From: Chitinophagaceae bacterium
GTDB taxonomy: Bacteria; Bacteroidota; Bacteroidia; Chitinophagales; Chitinophagaceae
DNA length: 10,660 bases
Direction of reading: 5' to 3'
Assembly (NCBI GenBank): GCA_023251285.1
Contig: JAHEZB010000028.1
Span: 1 to 10,660, forward strand
A program made the translations under genes and the position numbers. Position 1 is the stretch's first letter; each line of letters begins with the position of its first letter. Positions 1 to 6,766 of this stretch are shown piece by piece. Below the pieces are notes generated by a model, which was given only the letters and a program-made list of their open reading frames with translations, was not told the DNA's origin and searched no databases.

Positions 1-110
1 AAAGTACTTTTATTATTTTTATTTTTTTTTCTTTTGCTTTTATTCGGTAGGAATCAGTAAGGACGTGTATTTGACAGGAAATAGCCGGAAAGTTTTAATT
101 TTTTTTACCT

Positions 111-124
111 ATGATTTTAATCAT
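111..124. promoter_or_regulatory. Candidate Crp/Fnr-type operator (TGA-N6-TCA palindrome)
   Basis: ATGATTTTAATCAT is a perfect inverted repeat with 6-bp arms and a TT centre. It contains TGA-N6-TCA, the spacing of FNR (TTGAT-N4-ATCAA) and CRP half-sites. It partly overlaps a possible -7 element at 122-129, upstream of the coiled-coil gene. The adjacent response regulator has a Crp/Fnr DNA-binding module that keeps the Glu and Arg used to read TGA half-sites. Binding is inferred. Short AT-rich palindromes also arise by chance. Confidence 0.3.
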
Positions 125-129
125 CTTTG
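122..129 (+). promoter_or_regulatory. Possible Bacteroidota -7 box for the coiled-coil gene
   Basis: CATCTTTG matches TAnnTTTG except for its first base. It sits about 85 bases before the ATG at 216. No well-placed -33 TTG is evident, so support is weak. It overlaps the right arm of the 111-124 palindrome, so a protein bound there would probably block this promoter. Confidence 0.2.
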
Positions 130-215
130 ACACTGCTGTTGGTCATTTTTGGAAGTCTGTTTTTTGCGGAATTTTGTTTCACCTCTTCATAAAAATCTGA
201 AAAGCAAAAACGATA

Positions 216-575
216 ATGGGGATTATGAAAGATATCAATAATGACTATCAGCAATGGACTAAAAAGCTGGAGCTTTTCCGGCAGGAAAGTGCCTTGCTAA
301 AATATCGCCTGAGCGACATGGTGGATGCCGATGATGGAAATGTTTTTTTGCAAAAAGCAGAATATTTTCAAAACGAATTATTGTTTAAAGATGAGTCGCT
401 GAAAAAATTAATTCCTGAAGTTCAGTACTATAAAGATCTGGCAGAAAATAAATTGCATTTGCCTAAAAAAATAAATGCACTTCACAATAAGCTGCAGAAA
501 GATATCGCAAAGTTTGAAAAACAATTTTTCATTCTTTCAAAAGAATTTAACGAACAGATGCTGCAACATTTGTAA
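216..575 (+). CDS. Small coiled-coil protein of unknown function
   Basis: This 119-residue protein is rich in Lys, Glu, Gln and Leu and has no membrane segment, signal peptide or cysteine. It is predicted to be almost entirely helical. Heptad-like leucine spacing is visible from about residue 15 (KKLELFRQESALLKYRL) and again across residues 78-110, so a cytosolic coiled coil or helical hairpin is likely. The start at 216 gives the longest form. An ATG at 225 is preceded by a GGGG run and would give 116 residues beginning MKDINNDYQQW. The gene converges on the response-regulator gene with only 4 bp between the stop codons. I do not recognise a named family; similar short coiled-coil proteins are, from memory, common in Bacteroidota. 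Its position beside a two-component system and behind a Crp/Fnr-like palindrome suggests it could be a target of that system, but this is inference. Confidence 0.75.
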   Translation: MGIMKDINNDYQQWTKKLELFRQESALLKYRLSDMVDADDGNVFLQKAEYFQNELLFKDESLKKLIPEVQYYKDLAENKLHLPKKINALHNKLQKDIAKFEKQFFILSKEFNEQMLQHL

Positions 576-608
576 CGCATTAATTCAACATTTGCAGCAA
601 TTTTTTTT
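559..608 (+). terminator. Possible terminator between convergent genes
   Basis: TGCTGCAA (559-566) and TTGCAGCA (592-599) form a perfect 8-bp stem around a 25-base loop. T8 follows at 601-608, as expected for termination of rightward transcription. A further TTG/CAA pairing (570-572 with 586-588) could shorten the loop. The structure overlaps the ends of both convergent genes, so it costs no extra intergenic DNA. The long loop makes it a weaker intrinsic terminator than usual. For leftward transcription the bases beyond the stem are not a T-run. Confidence 0.4.
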
Positions 609-1635
609 CATTCAGAACTTTTACATATCCTGCTTCAGCTTCTATTAGTTTTTCACTTTTAAAATCGCTCAAAGTCCTTATTAAAGACTCGGTTGTAGTA
701 CCAGCAATGTGCGCGAGATCTTCCCTGGAGATGTGTATGATAAAATCGGTATTGCCCTCTTCCTTATATTTTTTTGATAAAGTAATGATGGAATCAGCGA
801 CTCTTTTGCGAAGGGAATTATAAGCAAGGTTAATAAGTTGTTCTTCTTTTTCAGAAACATTATGTGCAAGGAGCTTGATAAATTTTTGAGCGACTTTTTT
901 GTTGTTATTAATCAGTATTTCAAAGTCCTGTCGTCCTATCGTACCAATTTCACTCTCTTCTAAAGTCTCTGCATTTTCTTTATAAACTGAGTTTTCAAGA
1001 AGCGCGTTATAACCAAAAAAATCGCCGGCATTATACAGGCTTGTCGTCAGTTCTTTGCCGTTCTCATTAATTTTATAAGTTCTTATTTTCCCGGAATCTA
1101 AGTAATATAAACTGTGCGGATGATTGCCTTCTGAATAGATGCGTTGCTTCTTTTTATAATTATTGATAACTTTTGTATCGGTTAATTTTTCAAGTGTATT
1201 TTCATTTTTTATTTCATCAAAAAAATCATCGAGGCTTTTTGATGCATTTGCCTGTTCTTTTTGATATTGAATTTTTTGTAAACGACTTTCTATTGCATGC
1301 AACAATTCCAGATCTGTAAAGGGCTTTGTGATATAATCGTCGGCTCCCATTTCCATTCCTTTTCTGAAATCGCCGCGCTCTGTTTTGGCCGTTAAAAATA
1401 TAAATGGGATACTTTTTAAACTTTCATTTTTTGTTACCAGGTGCAACAATCCATATCCGTCTAAAACAGGCATCATAATATCACACACAATCAGGTCAGG
1501 CACTTCTTTCACTGCAACTTCATAACCTTCTTTTCCGTTAGCGGCGAGTGCAACTTTATACCCTGCCAGCTCAAGAATTTCTCCCGTGTTCTCCCTGATT
1601 TCATTATTGTCTTCTACTAATAAAATTTTTGTCAT
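580..1635 (-). CDS. Response regulator with Crp/Fnr-type output domain
   Basis: This 351-residue protein has three parts. Residues 1-122 are a CheY-like receiver with acidic pocket E8/D9, phospho-acceptor D52 (in CDIMMP), T82 and K104 (in TKPF). After a linker, residues about 155-270 form a cyclic-nucleotide-binding-fold domain and 271-345 a Crp-type helix-turn-helix. In the phosphate-binding cassette the CRP residues E72, R82 and S83 correspond here to Y209, E220 and N221, so cAMP binding is unlikely. There is no FNR-type cysteine cluster. In the recognition helix E316 and R320 align with CRP E181/R185 and FNR E209/R213, so TGA-type half-sites are plausible targets. Phosphorylation of D52 presumably replaces effector binding as the switch. 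The ATG overlaps the kinase stop as ATGA, indicating translational coupling. The domain calls are firm; the target genes are unknown. Confidence 0.93.
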   Translation of the reverse strand: MTKILLVEDNNEIRENTGEILELAGYKVALAANGKEGYEVAVKEVPDLIVCDIMMPVLDGYGLLHLVTKNESLKSIPFIFLTAKTERGDFRKGMEMGADDYITKPFTDLELLHAIESRLQKIQYQKEQANASKSLDDFFDEIKNENTLEKLTDTKVINNYKKKQRIYSEGNHPHSLYYLDSGKIRTYKINENGKELTTSLYNAGDFFGYNALLENSVYKENAETLEESEIGTIGRQDFEILINNNKKVAQKFIKLLAHNVSEKEEQLINLAYNSLRKRVADSIITLSKKYKEEGNTDFIIHISREDLAHIAGTTTESLIRTLSDFKSEKLIEAEAGYVKVLNEKKLLQMLN

Positions 1636-2873
1636 TGTGCAAAGATTAAATTTATTTCGGTTCCTTTATCCAATCCGCTTTTTATATTTATTTCTCCATC
1701 CATCATTTCTACATATTTCGCTACAATGTGAAGGCCAAGGCCGGTTCCCGGTATATTTTCCGCATTCGTAGCCCGGTAGAATATTTCAAATAAATGCTCC
1801 TGGTCTTTTGTTGAGATGCCAATTCCTTCATCTTTGATAGAAAATTTGATCAAACGGTTTTCTACTGTCGTAGAAATGAAAACCGGTTTATTTTCTTCTG
1901 AAAATTTCACCGCATTCGATAAAAGATTTATGAGAATATTTTTAAACAATACTTCATCCAGAGCCACATCGGTACTTCCGGTATGTTGGTAATTTACATA
2001 CTGGCCTGGTTTTAATATTTCCGCCATTTCATTTACCTGTTGAGTGATCAATTCTTTGAGGTTAAAGACAGAAACATGAGCGGTCAATTTGCCGTCTTCA
2101 ATTTTTCCTAGAGAAAGAAATTCATTCAAAATATTATTCAGATTCATCACGGAAGACTTGATTCGTTGCACGTGCTTATCCCGTTTCGGTTGTTCTTCTG
2201 TCAATTTATATTTTGCCAATAAAGAAGCTGATGAAAGTATCGTGCTCAAAGGTGTTCTGAACTCATGAGACGCCATTGACACGAACGCGCTTTTTAATTC
2301 GCCCAAATCTTTTTCTTTGCTTAAAGCTTTCGAAAGCTCATCTTTTGAGGCTTCCAGTTTCTCCATCGTTTCCTGAAGTTTTGATGTTCGTGCAGCCACT
2401 TTTTTTTCCAATTCTTCATTTAATACCTCCATCTTCTTATTCATCGCGGCTAATGCTAATCGTTGTTCGAGCAATTTATTCTGAACTTCTATCCTTGCAC
2501 TGATATCACTGATAAACGCAATTGAAAAAACTTCATCATCAACGGAATAACTGCTGAGACTGATTTCAAGCGGCATTTCTGTTCCATCTTTTTTTACACC
2601 AAAAAGGTCTCGTCCCATTCCCATCGGCCTTGTTTGCGGATGTTCGACGTAAACTTCACGGTCGTGAACGTGTTGATGATGAAATCTTTTTGGAATCAGG
2701 ATCTCCATTTTCTTTCCCGATAATTCATCCGGGTTGGAATATCCAAACTGCCTTACTAAAAAATCATTTGCAAGCGTAATATCTCCGTTTTGATTAATAA
2801 CAAGGATACCTAATGAAGCATTTTGAAATATTGCCTGGAATTTTTCCTGCTCACTTCGTAGTTGTTTATCCAT
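1632..2873 (-). CDS. Soluble PAS-domain sensor histidine kinase
   Basis: This 413-residue kinase has no membrane segment, so it senses a cytosolic signal. A PAS domain (about 9-128) leads through a charged coiled coil (129-190) to the dimerisation domain with the H-box SHEFRTP, phospho-His H203. The ATPase domain follows (about 300-413), with N-box N316/N320, G1 DEGIG (348-352) and G2 GTGLG (376-380). It should autophosphorylate and pass phosphate to the receiver encoded next, with which it overlaps by 4 bp. The PAS segment around residues 61-101 resembles FixL: H68 lies where FixL has its haem-ligating His200, and R88 (GMGR), exactly 20 residues on, where FixL has Arg220. Many related PAS domains share this His without proven haem, so haem sensing is inference. 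I chose the ATG at 2873. A GTG directly before it (2876) would add one residue. Confidence 0.93.
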   Translation of the reverse strand: MDKQLRSEQEKFQAIFQNASLGILVINQNGDITLANDFLVRQFGYSNPDELSGKKMEILIPKRFHHQHVHDREVYVEHPQTRPMGMGRDLFGVKKDGTEMPLEISLSSYSVDDEVFSIAFISDISARIEVQNKLLEQRLALAAMNKKMEVLNEELEKKVAARTSKLQETMEKLEASKDELSKALSKEKDLGELKSAFVSMASHEFRTPLSTILSSASLLAKYKLTEEQPKRDKHVQRIKSSVMNLNNILNEFLSLGKIEDGKLTAHVSVFNLKELITQQVNEMAEILKPGQYVNYQHTGSTDVALDEVLFKNILINLLSNAVKFSEENKPVFISTTVENRLIKFSIKDEGIGISTKDQEHLFEIFYRATNAENIPGTGLGLHIVAKYVEMMDGEINIKSGLDKGTEINLIFAQ

Positions 2874-2974
2874 CACCGTTTTTTTGTAAAGAAAAACAAA
2901 GTTCTAATAAAAAGAATGAAAGAGATTTTATCACTGAAGAAGTGTTAGGGGATTTTCAAGAATTGTTATTTGGC

Positions 2975-2997
2975 AAAGAATACCACAGATATTCTTT
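2975..2997. repeat. Inverted repeat, 8-bp arms, 7-base spacer
   Basis: AAAGAATA (2975-2982) and TATTCTTT (2990-2997) are exact reverse complements around CCACAGA. It lies about 100 bases upstream of the kinase start and overlaps a near-match -7 box on the minus strand. The arms are A/T-rich and no T-run follows on either strand. An operator is therefore at least as likely as an RNA hairpin. Confidence 0.4.
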
Positions 2998-3032
2998 ATT
3001 AATGAAAGAGGTTTAAATCACAAACGCTAATT

Positions 3033-3071
3033 ACAGAATATTAGAATTCAGTTTATGAAAAGTTATTCTGT
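3033..3071. repeat. Inverted repeat, 8-bp arms, 23-base spacer
   Basis: ACAGAATA (3033-3040) and TATTCTGT (3064-3071) are exact reverse complements. The arms share the core AGAATA/TATTCT with the repeat at 2975-2997. The long spacer argues against a tight hairpin and suggests paired protein-binding half-sites or chance. Confidence 0.3.
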
Positions 3072-3140
3072 TTTACAAGATCAATAAAACGGCTGGTTAA
3101 TTTATTTATAAACATTATAATCCTGGTCTGCAGTAAACGG

Positions 3141-3165
3141 AGAAATAAACCGAATTTTTATTTCT
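3141..3165. repeat. Inverted repeat, 9-bp arms, downstream of gcvP
   Basis: AGAAATAAA (3141-3149) and TTTATTTCT (3157-3165) are exact reverse complements around CCGAATT. It lies about 65 bases beyond the gcvP stop. It may fold at the 3' end of the gcvP transcript and slow 3' decay. The stem contains only one G-C pair and no T-run follows in the leftward direction, so it is not a standard intrinsic terminator. Confidence 0.4.
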
Positions 3166-3230
3166 TACTTCCCTGTAATTGACGCAGGTAATTGCTGAAT
3201 CCTTGTAATACTTATTCCCTACATTTTCAT

Positions 3231-6098
3231 TCACCCCTCAACTTCCATATAACTTTCCACGGGCTCACAAGTGCAAATCAAATTCCTATCGCCATAAGTA
3301 TTATTCACCCTGCTCACTGCCGGCCAGAATTTGTTTTCTCTAACGTAATCCAATGGGAATGCGGCTTTGCTGCGCGGATAAGAATGATTCCATTCATCTG
3401 CCGCAACAACTGATAAAGTATGCGGTGAATTTTTCAATACATTATCTTTCTTGTCTGATTCGCCATTTTCAACACTTTTTATTTCTTCGTAAATAGAAAT
3501 CAGTGCGTCACAAAATTTGTCAAGTTCCTGTTTGTTCTCACTTTCGGTTGGTTCGATCATGATCGTTCCTGCAACAGGGAAACTGAGTGTTGGCGAATGA
3601 AATCCATAATCCATCAATCTTTTGGCAACATCTTCGGCTTCAATTCCAGCGCTGTTTTTAAAAGGACGCAGGTCAACAATGAATTCGTGAGCGCATGTTC
3701 CGGCTTTTCCGGTAAATAAGATTTTAAAATATTTTTTCAGACTCGCCTTCATGTAATTGGCGTTGAGAATCGCATATTCTGTTGCTTTTTTCATTCCACT
3801 TTCACCGAGCATTTTGATGTAGGCATAACTGATCAGCAAAATGCTTGCAGAGCCATATTGAGAAGCGCTTACTGTTCCTGCATTATTTTTTCCGGGTAAG
3901 AAAGGAGCCAGCTTTTCATTCACACAAATTGGTCCCATGCCGGGGCCGCCGCCGCCATGCGGAATTGCAAATGTTTTGTGCAAATTCAAATGACAAACAT
4001 CAGCACCAATAAATCCCGGAGCTGTTAATCCAACCTGCGCATTCATGTTTGCGCCATCCATGTAAACCAATCCGCCATTTTCATGGACGATGTCACAAAT
4101 TTCTTTGATGCCTTCTTCAAAAACGCCGTGTGTGGAGGGATAAGTAACCATCAAACCGGCCAATGAATCTTTATTTTTTTCTGCCTGCAATTTTAGATCT
4201 TCAATGTCAATATTTCCCTGCTCATCACATTTGGTAACAACCACTTTAAACCCTGCCATCACTGCACTTGCTGGATTCGTTCCATGAGCAGAGATAGGAA
4301 TCAGAATTACATTTCTGTGTGTATCATTTTTGCTTTCATGATATCTTCTCATCGCCATCAAACCCGCAAATTCTCCCTGCGCACCGCTGTTTGGTTGAAG
4401 AGAGCAAGCGGCAAATCCTGTAATCGTTGACAATAATTTTTCCAGGTCTTTTATGATGAAATCATAGCCTTCTGTTTGCGATGAAGGAGCAAAAGGATGA
4501 ATCCGGCTAAAATGCGCCCAACTCACCGGAATCAATTCGGAAGCGGCATTGAGCTTCATGGTACACGAGCCTAAAGCAATCATCGATTGTGTAAGCGAAA
4601 GATCTTTATTCTCCAATGTTTTTAAATAACGCATCATTTCTGTTTCGCTATGATACTTTTTAAAAACAGGATTTTGTAAAAAATCAGAAGTTCTGAGAAG
4701 TGAATCAGGAATATTATTCAAATCAGCTTCATTATCAAAAGTCACTGCTGATGTATCAATATCGCATGCAGAATCAAAGACACTCAAAATATCGAGCACA
4801 TCATTTTTTGTGGTGGTTTCATCCAAAGAGATCGTAACGAGATCGTCAGAAGAAAAATGAAAATTCATTTCATGCGCCTGTGAAATTTCGGCTAGTTTTT
4901 CCCGATTATTTATTTTGAAAGTAATGGTATCAAAATAATTTTGGTTTACCAATTCATAACCACTTCCCTGCAGATGTTCTGCAAGGGTTTGGGTTAATAA
5001 AGTAACTCTTTCAGCAATTTCTTTCAATCCTTGCGGCCCGTGGTATACCGCATACATGGCGGCCATATTTGCCAGCAAAGCCTGCGCGGTACATATGTTT
5101 GAAGTGGCTTTTTCCCTGCGGATGTGTTGCTCCCTTGTTTGCAAAGCCATTCGAAGCGCACGGTTATTTTGGGCATCGATACTTACACCAATAATCCTTC
5201 CGGGAATGTTTCTTTTAAATTCATCTTTTGTCGAAAAAAACGCTGCATGAGGTCCGCCAAATCCCATGGGTACGCCAAAACGCTGAGAAGAACCGATTGC
5301 TACGTCGGCGCCTAATTCGCCGGGCGGAGTTAATAAAGTCAATGCAAGTAAATCAGTTGCCATCACTACCTGCGCATTCACTGAATGAACTTTCTCTATG
5401 AAGTTGCGGTAATCTTCAATGCTTCCTTCGCTGTTGGGATATTGTACGATTGCACCAAAATATTTTTCATCCAGTTCAGCCGTTTTGTAATCTCCAACAA
5501 CCAGTTCAATGCCGACTGGTTTTGCTCTTGTGGTTAAAATCTCTTTGGTTTGTTCAAATATTTTTTCATCGACAAAAAACTTTCCTGCAGTGATGTGATC
5601 GTGATCTTTATTTTTATGATTGAAAAGCATCGCCATGGCTTCGGCAGCTGCGGTTCCTTCATCCAGCAAACTTGCATTAGCAATTGGTAAAGCCGTTAAA
5701 TCGCTCACCATGGTTTGAAAGTTCAATAAACTTTCCAAACGCCCTTGTGCAATTTCGGCCTGGTAAGGAGTGTATTGGGTGTACCATCCTGGATTCTCAA
5801 AAAGATTTCTTAAAATAACCGAAGGTGTAATCGTATCGTAATAACCCTGGCCAATGTATGATTTAAAAACCTTGTTTTTATTCGCAATTTTTTTTAATTC
5901 AGCCAAGTATTCAAATTCGCTGATCGGTTCAGCGATGTCCAGTCTTTTGTGCAGCCTTATTTGGGAAGGAACTGTTTTATCAATTAATTCATCAAGAGAA
6001 GCAACGCCAATGGTGGCAAGCATTTCGTTAGTTTCGGTATCATCCGGGCCAATGTGTCTTGACACAAATTCTGAGGATTGTTTTTCAAAAAGATTCAT
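3231..6098 (-). CDS. gcvP: Glycine dehydrogenase (decarboxylating), P protein of the glycine cleavage system
   Basis: The P protein is a PLP enzyme that decarboxylates glycine and loads the aminomethyl group onto the lipoyl arm of H protein, in the cytosol. It works with T and L proteins to yield CO2, ammonia and methylene-THF. The product is 955 residues, the length of single-chain GcvP (E. coli about 957), so both halves are fused rather than split as GcvPA/GcvPB. Family marks are the N-terminal [14 protein letters not shown] (about 510-517), [10 protein letters not shown] (603-612), the PLP lysine K708 in HLNLHK and the glycine-rich [10 protein letters not shown] after it. I chose the ATG at 6098 because [18 protein letters not shown] is a normal GcvP start. 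The 8 extra residues from a GTG at 6122 look like leader. gcvT and gcvH are not in the window. The gene appears intact and monocistronic. Confidence 0.97.
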   Translation of the reverse strand: MNLFEKQSSEFVSRHIGPDDTETNEMLATIGVASLDELIDKTVPSQIRLHKRLDIAEPISEFEYLAELKKIANKNKVFKSYIGQGYYDTITPSVILRNLFENPGWYTQYTPYQAEIAQGRLESLLNFQTMVSDLTALPIANASLLDEGTAAAEAMAMLFNHKNKDHDHITAGKFFVDEKIFEQTKEILTTRAKPVGIELVVGDYKTAELDEKYFGAIVQYPNSEGSIEDYRNFIEKVHSVNAQVVMATDLLALTLLTPPGELGADVAIGSSQRFGVPMGFGGPHAAFFSTKDEFKRNIPGRIIGVSIDAQNNRALRMALQTREQHIRREKATSNICTAQALLANMAAMYAVYHGPQGLKEIAERVTLLTQTLAEHLQGSGYELVNQNYFDTITFKINNREKLAEISQAHEMNFHFSSDDLVTISLDETTTKNDVLDILSVFDSACDIDTSAVTFDNEADLNNIPDSLLRTSDFLQNPVFKKYHSETEMMRYLKTLENKDLSLTQSMIALGSCTMKLNAASELIPVSWAHFSRIHPFAPSSQTEGYDFIIKDLEKLLSTITGFAACSLQPNSGAQGEFAGLMAMRRYHESKNDTHRNVILIPISAHGTNPASAVMAGFKVVVTKCDEQGNIDIEDLKLQAEKNKDSLAGLMVTYPSTHGVFEEGIKEICDIVHENGGLVYMDGANMNAQVGLTAPGFIGADVCHLNLHKTFAIPHGGGGPGMGPICVNEKLAPFLPGKNNAGTVSASQYGSASILLISYAYIKMLGESGMKKATEYAILNANYMKASLKKYFKILFTGKAGTCAHEFIVDLRPFKNSAGIEAEDVAKRLMDYGFHSPTLSFPVAGTIMIEPTESENKQELDKFCDALISIYEEIKSVENGESDKKDNVLKNSPHTLSVVAADEWNHSYPRSKAAFPLDYVRENKFWPAVSRVNNTYGDRNLICTCEPVESYMEVEG

Positions 6099-6411
6099 AA
6101 AAAGTTTGATTTTTATTTTCACAGTAAACCGACAAATAATGTGATTTTTATTTTTAGTGAAAATGACGGCGCGAAGTTACAATTAGATATGTTATTCTGC
6201 TTTCTGTGAAATTGGAAAATCGGGAAATTTATCAATATCTTAATTACCCGTTTTGATCACGTGGGTACTGGTAACATAAAAAAAAATTTCAGGTATGCAG
6301 CAGTCGTTTCTCCGCAAACATCCAGATCTTTTGAAAAGTATCGGTATTTTGAAAAAGAGCTCTTATCAAATGAGTCCTTTTTAAGATGCGAGTTATTGGA
6401 ACAGAAAATAA
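6099..6411. other. Gene-free region upstream of gcvP
   Basis: These 313 bases hold the gcvP promoter and the end of the small CxxC gene transcript. Both strands carry overlapping 64-codon frames that I do not believe are genes, since their translations show no domain and mirror each other. Visible elements are a possible -7 box at 6172-6179, an A9 run at 6278-6286 that would be T9 in a leftward transcript, a CACGTG hexamer near 6259, and the palindrome AAGAGCTCTT at 6355-6364. I looked for the paired glycine-riboswitch architecture and did not recognise it. Confidence 0.5.
6172..6179 (-). promoter_or_regulatory. Possible -7 box of gcvP
   Basis: On the minus strand this reads TAACTTCG, matching TAnnTTTG at all but one base, and it is followed by C as often seen in Bacteroidota. 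It would give a leader of roughly 65-70 bases before the ATG at 6098. No well-spaced TTG -33 element is evident. Confidence 0.3.
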
Positions 6412-6642
6412 TTATTGTTCTTCTGCCTTTCTCTTTTCGTTCTGCCACCATTTAAACCCTACAACTCCAATCGCAACGTAAGGAATAAACATGAGGTAGA
6501 GTATCCCTGTATTAAACCCTTCTGCAGGTTTAGAACCCATTTGTGCTACGGTTTTCGCGCAGATGGAACATTGTGCAAAAACACCTGTGGTAAATAACGA
6601 AAAACAAACTGCTAAAAATAATATAAAGAGTGGTTTTTTCAT
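6412..6642 (-). CDS. Small exported membrane protein with a CxxC motif
   Basis: This 76-residue protein begins with a classic signal peptide: MKKP, then a hydrophobic run to about residue 22, with likely cleavage at VFA|Q after residue 23. The mature protein would start QCSIC, giving a CxxC pair (C25, C28). A second hydrophobic span (about 46-63, GILYLMFIPYVAIGVVGF) is followed by positively charged KWWQNEKRKAEEQ. The predicted topology is CxxC outside and tail in the cytosol. C25 is preceded by FAQ, which is not a lipobox. I recall similar short CSIC-type proteins in Bacteroidota but know no function. The CxxC could bind metal or act in redox or cytochrome chemistry, which is speculation. 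It is read away from ppc across a 124-bp gap. Confidence 0.8.
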   Translation of the reverse strand: MKKPLFILFLAVCFSLFTTGVFAQCSICAKTVAQMGSKPAEGFNTGILYLMFIPYVAIGVVGFKWWQNEKRKAEEQ

Positions 6643-6654
6643 TTTTCAGTCGTG

Positions 6655-6662
6655 CAAAGATA
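6655..6662 (-). promoter_or_regulatory. -7 box (TATCTTTG) of the CxxC protein gene
   Basis: The minus strand reads TATCTTTGC, an exact TAnnTTTG match. The box ends only 12 bases before the ATG at 6642, so transcription starting 5-8 bases downstream would leave a leader of under 10 bases. No TTG occurs at the usual distance for a -33 element. Confidence 0.5.
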
Positions 6663-6766
6663 CATTCAAAAAGGGAAGCCTGCGAGAAGTTTATTTTTTT
6701 TTCAACTAACTTCATGCGATTTTTTTATGGAATTCCCGTTATTTTTTTCTAATTTATTCGAATATT

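Larger units (their letters stand above)
1..215. other. AT-rich non-coding leader region
   Basis: No supportable gene is seen here. The first ten bases form the perfect palindrome AAAGTACTTT, followed by a long T-rich stretch at about 11-40. This could be the tail of a terminator for a gene lying to the left of the window, but the stem is cut off by the window edge. The right part carries the TGA-N6-TCA palindrome and the possible -7 box listed separately, so it probably serves as promoter DNA for the 216-575 gene. Confidence 0.5.
2877..3230. other. Gene-free region between gcvP and the kinase operon
   Basis: About 354 bases separate the gcvP stop from the kinase start, both genes being read leftward. 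No ORF here looks real. The region must hold the end of the gcvP transcript and probably the promoter of the kinase-regulator operon. I found no clean TAnnTTTG box on the minus strand; the nearest is TATTCTTTG at 2982-2974, whose spacer is one base too long and which lies inside one of the inverted repeats. Three perfect inverted repeats, listed separately, are its most visible structure. Confidence 0.5.

Noticed and set aside
1..10. Palindrome AAAGTACTTT at the window edge before a T-rich run
   Set aside because: It may be half of a terminator, but the left side is missing and nothing more can be supported.
2813..3016. 67-codon plus-strand frame across the kinase start
   Set aside because: It is partly antisense to the kinase, and the intergenic part contains an inverted repeat. 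No protein features are seen.
5854..6144. 96-codon plus-strand frame antisense to the gcvP N-terminus
   Set aside because: It is fully explained by the conserved gcvP coding sequence on the other strand, with no promoter or recognisable motif.
6099..6260. Possible glycine riboswitch upstream of gcvP
   Set aside because: Glycine riboswitches often precede gcv genes, so I looked for the conserved paired-aptamer segments and did not recognise them. A covariance-model scan would settle it.
6355..6364. Palindrome AAGAGCTCTT followed by T-rich DNA on the minus strand
   Set aside because: It has no loop bases, so it cannot form a terminator hairpin of useful length. A lone 10-bp palindrome is weak evidence for an operator.
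6257..6455. Overlapping 64-codon frames on both strands upstream of gcvP
   Set aside because: They mirror each other in the same DNA and neither has a motif or start context. Chance open frames are more likely.
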